Shown here piece after piece: positions 1-7,659 of a DNA stretch of 42,732 nucleotides. Below the pieces are notes generated by a model that saw only the letters and a list, made by a program, of their open reading frames with translations, searched no databases and had not been told where the DNA came from. Positions within the stretch are counted from its first letter, which is position 1. Each line of letters begins with the position of its first letter. The DNA comes from Aurantibrevibacter sp041747755 (GTDB lineage Bacteria; Bacteroidota; Bacteroidia; Flavobacteriales; Flavobacteriaceae), in assembly GCA_041747755.1 (NCBI GenBank), contig JBGTEN010000239.1:1-42732 (forward strand), in the 5' to 3' direction. The position numbers and the translations under genes are program-made.

Positions 1-1196
1 TCACCGTCATCCCGCATTACGCCTCCTTGTGCGTCCCACATTCCGATGGTTGTTCCGGCAGAATGCCCATAAGAACCAAGTGGATGCGTATAAATGGAAG
101 GGCGTAATCCTACAGCTTTTGCTTGCTGTAAGGCAGTAGACAATATTTCGTTCCCTGTTCTTCCTTTAATCATGTTTGAGGTCAAAAAGTCTTGAACTTT
201 ATTTCCATCTTTTAACCCATTAATCAAAAAATCAGGAGCTGCTTTTTCTTCCGGTTTTAAAACATAGGCCAATTCCTGACAGTCTGTATTTAATCTGAGG
301 TAAGTAATTCCAAAATCACAATGCAGTAAATCTCCTGGCAAAATAACGGTATCGTCAGGTCTTCCTGAAAAAGAATACAGATGACCAACAAGTGCTTCGC
401 TTGTTCTTTGTACATCTACGGTAGGATGAAACCAGGTTTCTAAACCCAAATCAGTAACTTTCTGACGCATCCACCATTCCACCTCTGTGGTAGTTGTGAT
501 TCCCGGAGTAATTACCTTTTCTGAAAATGCTTCGGCTATAATATCATGGGTAATATCTACTAACTGATTGTATATAACCATTTCGCGCTCTGTTCTTGTT
601 TCTATCCACCGTACTGCTAATTGCTCTGCTGAAACCACCTTTGAATGAGACTTTTTGGGTAAATAGGTCATAAATTCATCATAATCTGTTTTATCCAAAC
701 CATCTGCAATATTGTGATCTTTTGAGAAATTGAGACCTATTTTAACTGGATTCCGTTCTGTTATAAGTTGAATTAATCGTTTCCATTGGTCCGGTTCTTT
801 TTCCGGATCCCATGAAGAAACTATACTTTTCCCAACATTATATCGGGCTACGGCCAATTTTTCTATATTATTTTTGGATTTATCTCTATAAAAAAGCAAA
901 ATAGTTCTTCTTCGTGCATTGAGCCAGGTTGCTGGTAACATGGTCTTTAGTACAGGATCCTCGTTATATTCTCTGGAAATGACAATCCACATATCAATCC
1001 CGGAGGTATCCATTAATTGTGGTAATAGGTTATTAAAGCGATCTTCCAGTAACTCATCTATTACTCTGGCTCTTTCTTTTTCCGATAAAATTTGCTGGGA
1101 ATGTACACTGGACAGTAGTAGCATCGTAAAAAATATTGTTGTAGTTTTTAAATAATTCTTTGACGATGTTATTGATGTAAAAGAGCTCAATTTCAT
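1..1196 (-). CDS. M24-family metallopeptidase (Xaa-Pro aminopeptidase-like), 3' end outside window
   Basis: Partial gene; 398 codons are visible from an ATG at 1196 and the frame runs off the window edge without a stop. The N-terminus looks like a secretion signal (hydrophobic stretch ending near VHSQQ). The rest has the creatinase/aminopeptidase P layout: an N-terminal domain, then the pita-bread region with HCDFGITYLRLNTDCQ, whose two aspartates fit M24 metal ligands, and HPLGSYGHSAG plus GMWDAQGG near the cut. It probably cleaves X-Pro peptides outside the cytoplasm, with two metal ions; substrate is unknown. Its start lies 10 bases after the menE stop, so it is probably read from the same transcript as menC-menE, although I see no functional link to menaquinone. 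Confidence 0.85.
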   Translation of the reverse strand, partial: MKLSSFTSITSSKNYLKTTTIFFTMLLLSSVHSQQILSEKERARVIDELLEDRFNNLLPQLMDTSGIDMWIVISREYNEDPVLKTMLPATWLNARRRTILLFYRDKSKNNIEKLAVARYNVGKSIVSSWDPEKEPDQWKRLIQLITERNPVKIGLNFSKDHNIADGLDKTDYDEFMTYLPKKSHSKVVSAEQLAVRWIETRTEREMVIYNQLVDITHDIIAEAFSEKVITPGITTTTEVEWWMRQKVTDLGLETWFHPTVDVQRTSEALVGHLYSFSGRPDDTVILPGDLLHCDFGITYLRLNTDCQELAYVLKPEEKAAPDFLINGLKDGNKVQDFLTSNMIKGRTGNEILSTALQQAKAVGLRPSIYTHPLGSYGHSAGTTIGMWDAQGGVMRDDG

Positions 1197-1206
1197 TTTT
1201 TATAGT

Positions 1207-2286
1207 TTAGTTCGATTTAATTTTCAGGTTATCCAAAGTTTCTTTTCTTTGAATCTTTCCATTTTTTGTAAAAGAAAACTCGGGGACGAAATAAATTTCT
1301 TTCGGAATTTCATATTTCTTCAAAATGTCATTTTCTTTTAAAGATGCAATTAGAAGTTTATTTTCTTTTCCTTCGATAACAAGAATTAATTTTTCACCTA
1401 GAACGGCATCTTCAACACTTGTCACAAAAAAATTGTCCTCAATTACGCCAGCTAACTTTTCCTCTATTTTCTCAGGATATAATTTAATACTACCTGAATT
1501 AATCACATTATCAAATCTACCCAACCATTGAAACCGGGTATTTGAGATAAGATTTACCACATCATTTGTTATTACCGGAGTGGAGCAAATCTTAGGAGCA
1601 TCAATAATTAAGCAACTGCGTTCATCAACTGACAATTTGATGTCCGGAAGAGCTTCAAAAAAAGAGCCTTCAAATTTAAATTCAATTTTTCTTACCGCTA
1701 TATGGGTAATAGTTTCTGTCATACCATAGGTTTCAAAGATGGATGTTTGTGTATTGAAAACCTCTTTTTGCAATTTTACAGGAAATGGGGCACCTCCCAC
1801 TATTAGTGTTTTAACTAGACTAAGTTTGTTTATTGAGTTTTGTAGTTGTAACGGAATCATAGCCACAAAATCATATAACTTGTTTACTTCCAACATGGGT
1901 TTGGAAGTTGGTTCCACATAATCTAATTCCAGGCCTAAAAGCATTGCTCGGATGAGCATCATTTTACCCGCTATAAATGTTGTTGGTAAACAATGCAATG
2001 CTTTATCACCGGGTTTCAGATTAAAAAAGCTTCCAGTAGCAAGAGCAGAATTAACCATGTGCCTCTTTTTAAGTTCAATTGTTTTAGGGGTTCCTGAAGA
2101 ACCTGAGGTAAACGCTTTCACTGAATCTTTAGCACTTAACCAATCAAGTAAAAATTCACCAATAGTCTTCTCATAATCCACTCCTTCCTTAATTAGACAA
2201 TAACCAACTTCCAACAAATTCTCTTTAGAAAAAGAAATGCCATTCAATTTAAAATTAGGATGAATTCCGGTTATGGCCGACTCCAT
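1207..2286 (-). CDS. menE: o-succinylbenzoate-CoA ligase MenE
   Basis: Acyl-adenylate-forming enzyme that converts o-succinylbenzoate, ATP and CoA to OSB-CoA in menaquinone synthesis; cytoplasmic. The phosphate-binding loop TSGSSGTPK lies at residues 60-68, the A5-type motif ETYGMTE follows in mid-protein, GRFDNVINSGSIKLYPEKIE matches the A8 hinge region, and KNGKIQRK near the end holds the expected C-terminal catalytic lysine. At 359 residues it is shorter than the roughly 450-490 of E. coli or Bacillus MenE, with a compact N-terminal domain, which I believe is usual in Bacteroidota. It follows the CPBP protease gene by 18 bases and menC lies just upstream of that, supporting the assignment over other AMP-forming ligases. 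Confidence 0.92.
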   Translation of the reverse strand: MESAITGIHPNFKLNGISFSKENLLEVGYCLIKEGVDYEKTIGEFLLDWLSAKDSVKAFTSGSSGTPKTIELKKRHMVNSALATGSFFNLKPGDKALHCLPTTFIAGKMMLIRAMLLGLELDYVEPTSKPMLEVNKLYDFVAMIPLQLQNSINKLSLVKTLIVGGAPFPVKLQKEVFNTQTSIFETYGMTETITHIAVRKIEFKFEGSFFEALPDIKLSVDERSCLIIDAPKICSTPVITNDVVNLISNTRFQWLGRFDNVINSGSIKLYPEKIEEKLAGVIEDNFFVTSVEDAVLGEKLILVIEGKENKLLIASLKENDILKKYEIPKEIYFVPEFSFTKNGKIQRKETLDNLKIKSN

Positions 2287-2304
2287 AGACTAATCCTTTT
2301 ATGT

Positions 2305-3240
2305 TTAACTGTTTTGTAACGACTCTTCTTTCAGCTTAAATTCTTCCTTCTTTGCTATTTTTCCAACAAGGCGGTCTTGCCAGTTACTCCATCTGTATTT
2401 GCGTGAAAAAATAAGTAATAGGATAGGATAAATTATTAAGACAGGTACGAATACGTCCCAACCAAGTTCCGGACTAGAAACATCTCTGTATATTGAATTG
2501 GTTTGAAAGGCTGTCCAGTCTGCTGTTACTAAAAGTGCTGAAATGAGGTTATTTGCGGCATGGAAACCAAGAGCCAGTTCTAGGCCTTCGTCCATTAATG
2601 TAATAATACCCAAGAAAAACCCTGTTCCAATATAATACACCATAATGCCATAACCTAATTTCCCAACCTCAGGGTTTCCAAGATGCATTAAGCCAAATAA
2701 AACAGAGGTTATTACTAAGGGGACCCATCTGTTTTTGGCAATAAGTCCTATTCCCTGCATCATGTAGCCTCGGAACATATATTCTTCAAAACTGGTCTGT
2801 AACGGAATTAAGAGCACCCCAATAACAACCAGAATAAGAAAGGGTTTTAGTTTAAAATTGAAAACGTAATCATCGGGCGATAAAAGCAATCCCAGTACGG
2901 TAAGCGCTATTGTTATTGCGCCCCATAGCATAAAGGCAAATAGTATTCGTCTCCAATCAATTTTCTTCCTAGAGGTGGTTAAAGACCGAATGGATTGAGA
3001 GTGCACTAAGATTACCCAACCCAAAACCACAAAGAGACCAATTGCCAATGGTAATAGTAGTATTATTAAAACAATATTGGCTCCAAGTCTGCTTATTAAA
3101 TCTTGCATCATCACATCAACACTAACCGGGGAATAAAGAGTATAAATATAATTAGATATCATAAAACCAATAAATCCAATTGGTAGTATCAAATATATCC
3201 ACGCAGGAGTATTGCTCTTGTAGCTTTGTTCTATATACAT
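2305..3240 (-). CDS. CPBP (Abi/CAAX) family intramembrane protease
   Basis: Integral membrane protein with about eight hydrophobic segments. It has the three conserved motifs of the CPBP/Abi family: EEYMFRG (E152, E153, R157), FGLMHLG (H186) and GFHAANN (H227, N231), which together form the putative glutamyl protease site in the membrane. The C-terminus is a short charged cytoplasmic tail. The start ATG overlaps the end of menC by 10 bases and menE follows 18 bases later, so the three genes are almost certainly co-transcribed and perhaps translationally coupled. The link to menaquinone is positional only. Related proteins act in prenyl-protein processing, bacteriocin immunity or anti-sigma cleavage; the substrate here is unknown. 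Confidence 0.88.
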   Translation of the reverse strand: MYIEQSYKSNTPAWIYLILPIGFIGFMISNYIYTLYSPVSVDVMMQDLISRLGANIVLIILLLPLAIGLFVVLGWVILVHSQSIRSLTTSRKKIDWRRILFAFMLWGAITIALTVLGLLLSPDDYVFNFKLKPFLILVVIGVLLIPLQTSFEEYMFRGYMMQGIGLIAKNRWVPLVITSVLFGLMHLGNPEVGKLGYGIMVYYIGTGFFLGIITLMDEGLELALGFHAANNLISALLVTADWTAFQTNSIYRDVSSPELGWDVFVPVLIIYPILLLIFSRKYRWSNWQDRLVGKIAKKEEFKLKEESLQNS

Positions 3241-4283
3241 AAATCTTTTATTAGGTTACTTTTCCAGTTTTTATTTCTTTTATAAAACAGTTTTCCATTT
3301 TTCACTTTCAGAGGGCTATCAAAATTATTGGTATATAAGCCGCCTGTACCCAACCCTTGTGGTAACGCATTATTAAGCGTATACGTCCATTGTGCTATGG
3401 CATTCAGCCCAATATTACTTTCCAAAGCACTGGTAATCCACCAGGATATCTGCATTTCTTTTGCCAAAGATATCCATTCTTCACAACCTTTAAAACCACC
3501 TAATAAACTTGGCTTTAAAATTAAATACTGCGGTTTTATAGTCTGCAGTAATTTCTTCTTTTCTATTAGATCATAAACACCTATAAGTTCTTCATCTAAA
3601 GCTATTGGAATGGGGGTTTTTTGGCATAAATCAGCCATTTCCCCCCACCTACCCTGCTTAATGGGCTGCTCAATGGAATGGATGTGAAAGTCTGCTAAAA
3701 TCCTTAATTTCTCTAAAGCTTCGTTAGACTGAAAGGCACCATTTGCATCGACACGTAGCTCAACCTGGTCTTTGTTGTATTCTTTTCGGATTGCTGCAAT
3801 TAATTCGATTTCTTTTTTAAAAGCAATAGCACCAATTTTTAATTTAAGACAATTGAAGCCTTCCTCTAATTTTTGTTCTATTTGTTCCATCATGAATCCT
3901 TCATCTCCCATCCAAACCAAACCGTTTATAGAAATACTTTGTTTACCTTCTACAAAAGCGGATGGAAATAGATCAAAAGAGGTTTCGGACTTAACAGATA
4001 GCAGTGCCTGTTCTATACCAAATTGAATACTGGGATAGGGTTTCAATTCTGCCCATGGCAAATTTTCTAAATTATTTATACGCTGACAAACCCATTTTAA
4101 TTTGGCTTCATAGTCAGGCACATCATCACTACTGAGGCCACGAAATAATCCGCACTCCCCTATCCCCATTTTCTCCTTGTCTTCTAAAATTAAAAACCAG
4201 GTCTCTTTTTGGTGCAAGATACCACGTGAAGTTCCACTGGGACGCTTGAAGTTTAAAACATACTTTTTATAACTAGCCCTCAT
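3231..4283 (-). CDS. menC: o-succinylbenzoate synthase MenC
   Basis: Enolase-superfamily enzyme that dehydrates SHCHC to o-succinylbenzoate, the step before MenE. The catalytic set is visible: KLK at 147-149 (acid/base lysine), D179 in RVDANGAF, E205 in HSIEQPI and D230 in ALDEEL as Mg2+ ligands, and K257 in ILKPSLLGG as the second lysine of the (beta/alpha)8 barrel. SALESNIGLNAIAQW near residue 286 is also typical. The length of 350 residues is normal. Dipeptide epimerases share this fold, but the neighbouring menE settles the call. A TAnnTTTG -7 element at 4294-4301 lies just before the ATG, so this is probably the first gene of menC-CPBP-menE(-M24). Confidence 0.93.
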   Translation of the reverse strand: MRASYKKYVLNFKRPSGTSRGILHQKETWFLILEDKEKMGIGECGLFRGLSSDDVPDYEAKLKWVCQRINNLENLPWAELKPYPSIQFGIEQALLSVKSETSFDLFPSAFVEGKQSISINGLVWMGDEGFMMEQIEQKLEEGFNCLKLKIGAIAFKKEIELIAAIRKEYNKDQVELRVDANGAFQSNEALEKLRILADFHIHSIEQPIKQGRWGEMADLCQKTPIPIALDEELIGVYDLIEKKKLLQTIKPQYLILKPSLLGGFKGCEEWISLAKEMQISWWITSALESNIGLNAIAQWTYTLNNALPQGLGTGGLYTNNFDSPLKVKNGKLFYKRNKNWKSNLIKDLCI

Positions 4284-4293
4284 ATTCTAAAAT

Positions 4294-4301
4294 CAAATTT
4301 A
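4294..4301 (-). promoter_or_regulatory. -7 element upstream of menC
   Basis: On the minus strand this reads TAAATTTG, a match to the Bacteroidota TAnnTTTG element. A start about seven bases downstream would give a very short leader to the menC ATG at 4283. No TTG at -33 is seen at the right distance, so support is moderate. Confidence 0.4.
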
Positions 4302-4423
4302 ACCATATTTTATGTCTGTAAACCTAAGGGTGAACAATTAAGGGATAGGTATTAAGGGGCATTTAGTGCTAATTATTGTGAGTTTATAAACAGAATACTT
4401 AAACGTTCCAGCCTACTAGTGTC

Positions 4424-5107
4424 CTATAAAACGTCAATAGTTTGCCCAATTTCTAAAAGATATAAGGTTTTACCTGCGGATTCAAAAGTCTTTTTTGCTT
4501 TGGCGTGATCAATTTCAATATAACCAAATGTATCAAAATGATACCCCAAAACACGGTTGCATTCCACAAAATCGCTAGCGATTACTGCATCTTCCATTCC
4601 CATTGTAAAATTGTCCCCTATGGGTAAAATAGCTAAATTAAGTTTGGTGGTCATCGGAATAAGTTTCATATCCATGTGCAAGGCAGTATCTCCTGCAATA
4701 TAAATCTCTTTTTCGTCAGCAGAAAGAATAAAACCTCCCGGTTGACCGCCGTATGAACCATCAGGAAAAGAGGAAGTATGAATAGCATTTACATATTTTA
4801 CTTTTCCGAAGTCAAATTTCCACGAACCACCAAAATTCATAGTGTGGGCTTGTAATCCTTTATTTTGGTAATGCGTAGCAATTTCATAATTGCTGATGAT
4901 GGTGGCGTTAGTGTTCTTAGCTATTTCCTCAACATCTAGTGTATGGTCTTGGTGGGCATGAGTAACAAGAATGAAATCGGGTTTCAAAGTCTTAATATCA
5001 ACCTTATCGTTCGCTTTTGAATTTCCCGAAATAAAGGGATCTACCAGTAAGGTATGTGTAGAGGTTTCAATTAATAATGTTGAGTGACCCAAAAAGGTAA
5101 TTTTCAT
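4424..5107 (-). CDS. UPF0173 metal-dependent hydrolase (metallo-beta-lactamase fold)
   Basis: Soluble 227-residue protein of the UPF0173 group. It begins with the typical MKITFLGHSTLLIE strand, has DPFISGN near residue 23, the HxHxDH motif as THAHQDHTLD at 49-58, and a later GDTALHMDMKLI segment with the bridging aspartate, so a two-zinc site is likely. The last conserved histidine is in GYHFDTFG. The physiological substrate of this family is not established. It starts 24 bases after the end of the histidine kinase gene but has its own -7-like box there, so it may be transcribed with the kinase, separately, or both. Confidence 0.9.
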   Translation of the reverse strand: MKITFLGHSTLLIETSTHTLLVDPFISGNSKANDKVDIKTLKPDFILVTHAHQDHTLDVEEIAKNTNATIISNYEIATHYQNKGLQAHTMNFGGSWKFDFGKVKYVNAIHTSSFPDGSYGGQPGGFILSADEKEIYIAGDTALHMDMKLIPMTTKLNLAILPIGDNFTMGMEDAVIASDFVECNRVLGYHFDTFGYIEIDHAKAKKTFESAGKTLYLLEIGQTIDVL

Positions 5108-5126
5108 AACGTAATCTGTTTTTGTT

Positions 5127-5134
5127 CAAATTTA
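5127..5134 (-). promoter_or_regulatory. -7 element upstream of UPF0173 hydrolase gene
   Basis: Minus-strand TAAATTTG, overlapping the last bases of the kinase gene and 20 bases before the hydrolase ATG. Matches TAnnTTTG; the -33 TTG is not at the usual spacing. Confidence 0.35.
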
Positions 5135-7093
5135 TTTAAAATTGAACCAAAAACGAACACCTTCTGAGGATTTATCAATATTTAACGTGGATTGCAGTTG
5201 GTTTACTAATCTATTCATCAATCGAATTCCCATGGAAGCGTTTGCTCTTTCATCGGTATCCTCGGGCAAACCGACACCATTATCGGTATATTCAAAAAAA
5301 CCTTGTTCTGCATTTTTTCTAATATGGATGTAGATTTTTCCATTTTCATCATCCTCGGGAAAGGCATATTTAAAGGAATTTGAAACCAATTCATTAAGCA
5401 CCAAACCAAAAGGAATAGCCCTGTCAATATCCAGCTCTACCCCTTCTGCATCTATGGTAATGTTAATGTTATGTCCTCCTTTTTTATAAACAGACTGAAT
5501 GCTATTAATTAAACTTTCTATATAGCCCTGCATCTCTATAACAGATAGATCATCGTTCTGATATAATTTCTGGTGAATAAGGGCCATTGCTTTAACTCTA
5601 CTTTTTCCTTCTTCTAAGGCTTCAATAGCAGCTTTACTTTTGGTGTTTTTTGTCTGAAGACTAAGTAGGCTAGACACCATTTGTAGATTATTTTTTACGC
5701 GATGATGAATTTCTTTTAGTAGGGAATCTTTTTCTACCAAAGAATTTTCAATAATGTGTTTTTGCTCTGCAATTAAACGCTGTGTTTTTATACTTCTTAA
5801 ATAGGCATAAAACATTCCTGCAAAACCTAAAAGCGTGAACACCAAAGAAATAAATACAAAGTTTATACGTTCGTCCTTTGCCTGCATGTCTTTTCTAGAC
5901 CGTTCCAATGCTTCCTTTTGCTCATCAATCATGGACCGGGTGTTAGCTAAATCCTGACCAAAAACAGCAGCTAATTGTTGCTTTTTTAGGGATGATTCAC
6001 TATTGTTTAAAGAATCTTGAATGGCTGCATTGCGTTTCAGATAAATTAAGGCATTTTTAGGATCATTGGTCTTATCATAATATGTCGCAAGCAATCTGTT
6101 TTTTTTGAGGATATTATCTATTTTAATGCTGGGATTAGTTGAATTTAGGTATTTTTCAACCATTTCGTAGTTTTCGAGTTGCAGATAACAATCGGCCAGT
6201 TCCAGTTTAAACTCTACCGACTCTGTAGAAAATTTCCCTGTATTGTATTCATTTATGGTCGCAATTCCGGAATCTAAATAAGGTATTGCCTCTTCAAATT
6301 GTTTTAACTGCAAATAGCATCTACCAATATTACCTTCAATAATTCCACGGAGATAATTTCCATTAATGATCTCACTTTCTGTCTTTACATTAGCAATATT
6401 GTTGAGGAAAACATCAATATACCCCTTTGCTTCCTTATATTTAGTTAAGGCCACGGATGTTGATTTATCCAGTCTTAAATAATTACCAATATTATTATGA
6501 TACTGAGCCAACCCATAGAAGTCATCGTCTTTAATTGCCTTTTTGGTTTCCATGATATAATCTTCCATTGCTTTTCTATGAAGCCCTAAGCTGGAGTATA
6601 TGTCGTAAAATGCAATATTACTGGTTATGCCTAAATCTTTTTTTTCCTTTCGTATTTCCAGTTCTTTATCAAATAGTTGTAGTTGCGCATAATTGTAATC
6701 CATAAGGTTTAACAAGACTTTTTTAATCTCAAAGCCCAACTTTTGTTTTTCCTTATACAATCCAATAGCAATAGCTAAGCTTTTGTCATAATCTCCCAAG
6801 TCGTAATAAATCTGAGCTTGCATGATTTGGTAGTATTGCACTGCGACCGTATCTTCAACTTTTTGAGCGTTCCCTAAATAGACGGTAATATTATCTAACC
6901 AATCATATGCTGAATTTTCTGTATAACGATTGGGAGCCTTAAAAAAGAAATCGAATCGTTCCTCGGATTTTGAAATGCTTTTAAACTGCTGTAAGAAATC
7001 TTCTTCCATGTTCGTCTCTTGTGCCAATAAAGCAGTAAGAGAAAATAGGACTTGAAAAAGGACGAAGGATATTTTCAAAAGCTTTTTTTTCAT
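5132..7093 (-). CDS. TPR-containing sensor histidine kinase (HisKA_2 type)
   Basis: 653-residue membrane kinase. Residues 1-24 form a signal peptide ending ALLAQ. Residues about 60-370 are helical repeats of TPR type (for example LAQYHNNIGNYLRL and GNIGRCYLQLKQFEEAIPYL), lying outside the cytoplasm. A coiled coil (about 370-410) leads into one transmembrane helix at about 411-432. The cytoplasmic part has the HisKA_2 box EIHHRVKNNLQMVSSLLSLQ with phospho-acceptor H463 or H464, then a HATPase domain with N-box NELVSNSFKYAFP near 567, DNGVGLP near 604 and SMGIRLM near 621. No receiver domain is attached. The LytTR regulator gene 565 bases upstream on the same strand is the obvious partner. The ligand of the repeat domain is unknown. 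Two predicted operator-promoter modules and a leader hairpin lie upstream. Confidence 0.9.
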   Translation of the reverse strand: MKKKLLKISFVLFQVLFSLTALLAQETNMEEDFLQQFKSISKSEERFDFFFKAPNRYTENSAYDWLDNITVYLGNAQKVEDTVAVQYYQIMQAQIYYDLGDYDKSLAIAIGLYKEKQKLGFEIKKVLLNLMDYNYAQLQLFDKELEIRKEKKDLGITSNIAFYDIYSSLGLHRKAMEDYIMETKKAIKDDDFYGLAQYHNNIGNYLRLDKSTSVALTKYKEAKGYIDVFLNNIANVKTESEIINGNYLRGIIEGNIGRCYLQLKQFEEAIPYLDSGIATINEYNTGKFSTESVEFKLELADCYLQLENYEMVEKYLNSTNPSIKIDNILKKNRLLATYYDKTNDPKNALIYLKRNAAIQDSLNNSESSLKKQQLAAVFGQDLANTRSMIDEQKEALERSRKDMQAKDERINFVFISLVFTLLGFAGMFYAYLRSIKTQRLIAEQKHIIENSLVEKDSLLKEIHHRVKNNLQMVSSLLSLQTKNTKSKAAIEALEEGKSRVKAMALIHQKLYQNDDLSVIEMQGYIESLINSIQSVYKKGGHNINITIDAEGVELDIDRAIPFGLVLNELVSNSFKYAFPEDDENGKIYIHIRKNAEQGFFEYTDNGVGLPEDTDERANASMGIRLMNRLVNQLQSTLNIDKSSEGVRFWFNFK

Positions 7094-7098
7094 AATAA

Positions 7099-7121
7099 AA
7101 TAAGAAATTTTATTTCTTATT
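7099..7121 (-). promoter_or_regulatory. 10-bp hairpin directly upstream of the kinase start codon
   Basis: Perfect inverted repeat AATAAGAAAT-TTT-ATTTCTTATT. In the kinase mRNA the 3' arm ends about five bases before the ATG at 7093, so the hairpin would cover the ribosome landing zone. Bacteroidota initiation often relies on an open A-rich leader, so this could lower translation. The pairing is seen; the effect is inferred. The stem is very AT-rich and so only moderately stable. Confidence 0.4.
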
Positions 7122-7189
7122 ATTTTTGTACAAGGTATTCAAAATCAATAGTGTCACGGCGAACAGTAAAATTCTGTCTCACAATTATT

Positions 7190-7252
7190 CAAACTTACTT
7201 CTTTATGGTGGGTTGATTAATTTTTTGTTGTAAAGCTAAATAAATATGTTGT
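7190..7252 (-). promoter_or_regulatory. Candidate LytTR operator plus -7 element, module A (kinase promoter)
   Basis: Reading the minus strand: ACAACA (7252-7247), 15 bases, ACAACA (7231-7226), 28 bases, then TAAGTTTG (7197-7190), which fits TAnnTTTG. The 21-base repeat period puts both half-sites on one DNA face, as in LytTR-family operators such as those of AgrA and ComE. Transcription from about 7183 would reach the kinase ATG at 7093 after a leader of about 90 bases. There is no TTG at -33 (the bases are TAA), which suits an activator-dependent promoter. Binding by the adjacent regulator is inferred. Confidence 0.55.
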
Positions 7253-7348
7253 GAGCTCCATTGCATAATGGATTAGTTCTTTATGCCCTATTTCAGACTT
7301 ATTTCTATTACGGAACAAGCCAGTTAAATAGTTGTAAGTGCTTAACAT
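7217..7348 (-). other. 43-codon open frame of doubtful coding status
   Basis: ATG at 7348-7346, TAA at 7219-7217; the predicted peptide begins MLSTYNYLTGLFRNRNK. It lies downstream of module B and its 3' part overlaps operator A. There is no clear ribosome binding site and I recognise no family. It could be a short peptide of the regulatory locus or chance; I lean to chance. Confidence 0.2.
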
Positions 7349-7453
7349 GGATGTCTTAGTGTATCAAAATAGGCTATCCATAAAAAACGAACAGCCTATT
7401 CAAAATAACACTTAAGTAATATAGTAAGATTTGGGGTGTATTTTACTATCTAA

Positions 7454-7516
7454 CAAATGTATTATTTAGGCATGGAGAATTTAGAATAATGTTGTGTAAC
7501 CGCACTATTATGTTGT
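7454..7516 (-). promoter_or_regulatory. Candidate LytTR operator plus -7 element, module B
   Basis: Same geometry as module A, 264 bases upstream: ACAACA (7516-7511), 15 bases, ACAACA (7495-7490), 28 bases, then TACATTTG (7461-7454). Bases between the motifs are unlike those of module A, so a recent duplication does not explain the match. Again TAA stands where TTG would be at -33. The transcript would begin near 7447 and could be a long-leader kinase mRNA or a short RNA. Confidence 0.5.
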
Positions 7517-7659
7517 GAAAAGTTAGAGTTAAAAGTAGAATACTTGTTTATCACCCTTTTAAATTAAAATAACAATTAGGACCCAAAGCGAGAATCTTAA
7601 AACGGTATCTCCCGGTTAGGTAAAATTCTAATACTAAAAGGTAAAAATAGGTCTTTGGC

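Larger units (their letters stand above)
7094..7659. other. 565-base intergenic region between kinase and response-regulator genes
   Basis: Largest gene-free stretch in the window. It holds, from right to left on the minus strand: operator-promoter module B (7454-7516), an 8-bp stem with a 17-base loop (7368-7400), a 43-codon open frame (7217-7348), operator-promoter module A (7190-7252) and the hairpin at 7099-7121. The rest shows no convincing gene, tRNA or repeat. The region may encode a small RNA or short peptide read from module B. Confidence 0.6.

Noticed and set aside
1325..2176. Several plus-strand frames of 60-74 codons opposite menE
   Set aside because: They are antisense to a well-supported gene, have no conserved motifs and no start signals.
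7368..7400. Hairpin considered as an intrinsic terminator for module B transcripts
   Set aside because: 8-bp stem with a 17-base loop and only a short T-tail; too weak to call.
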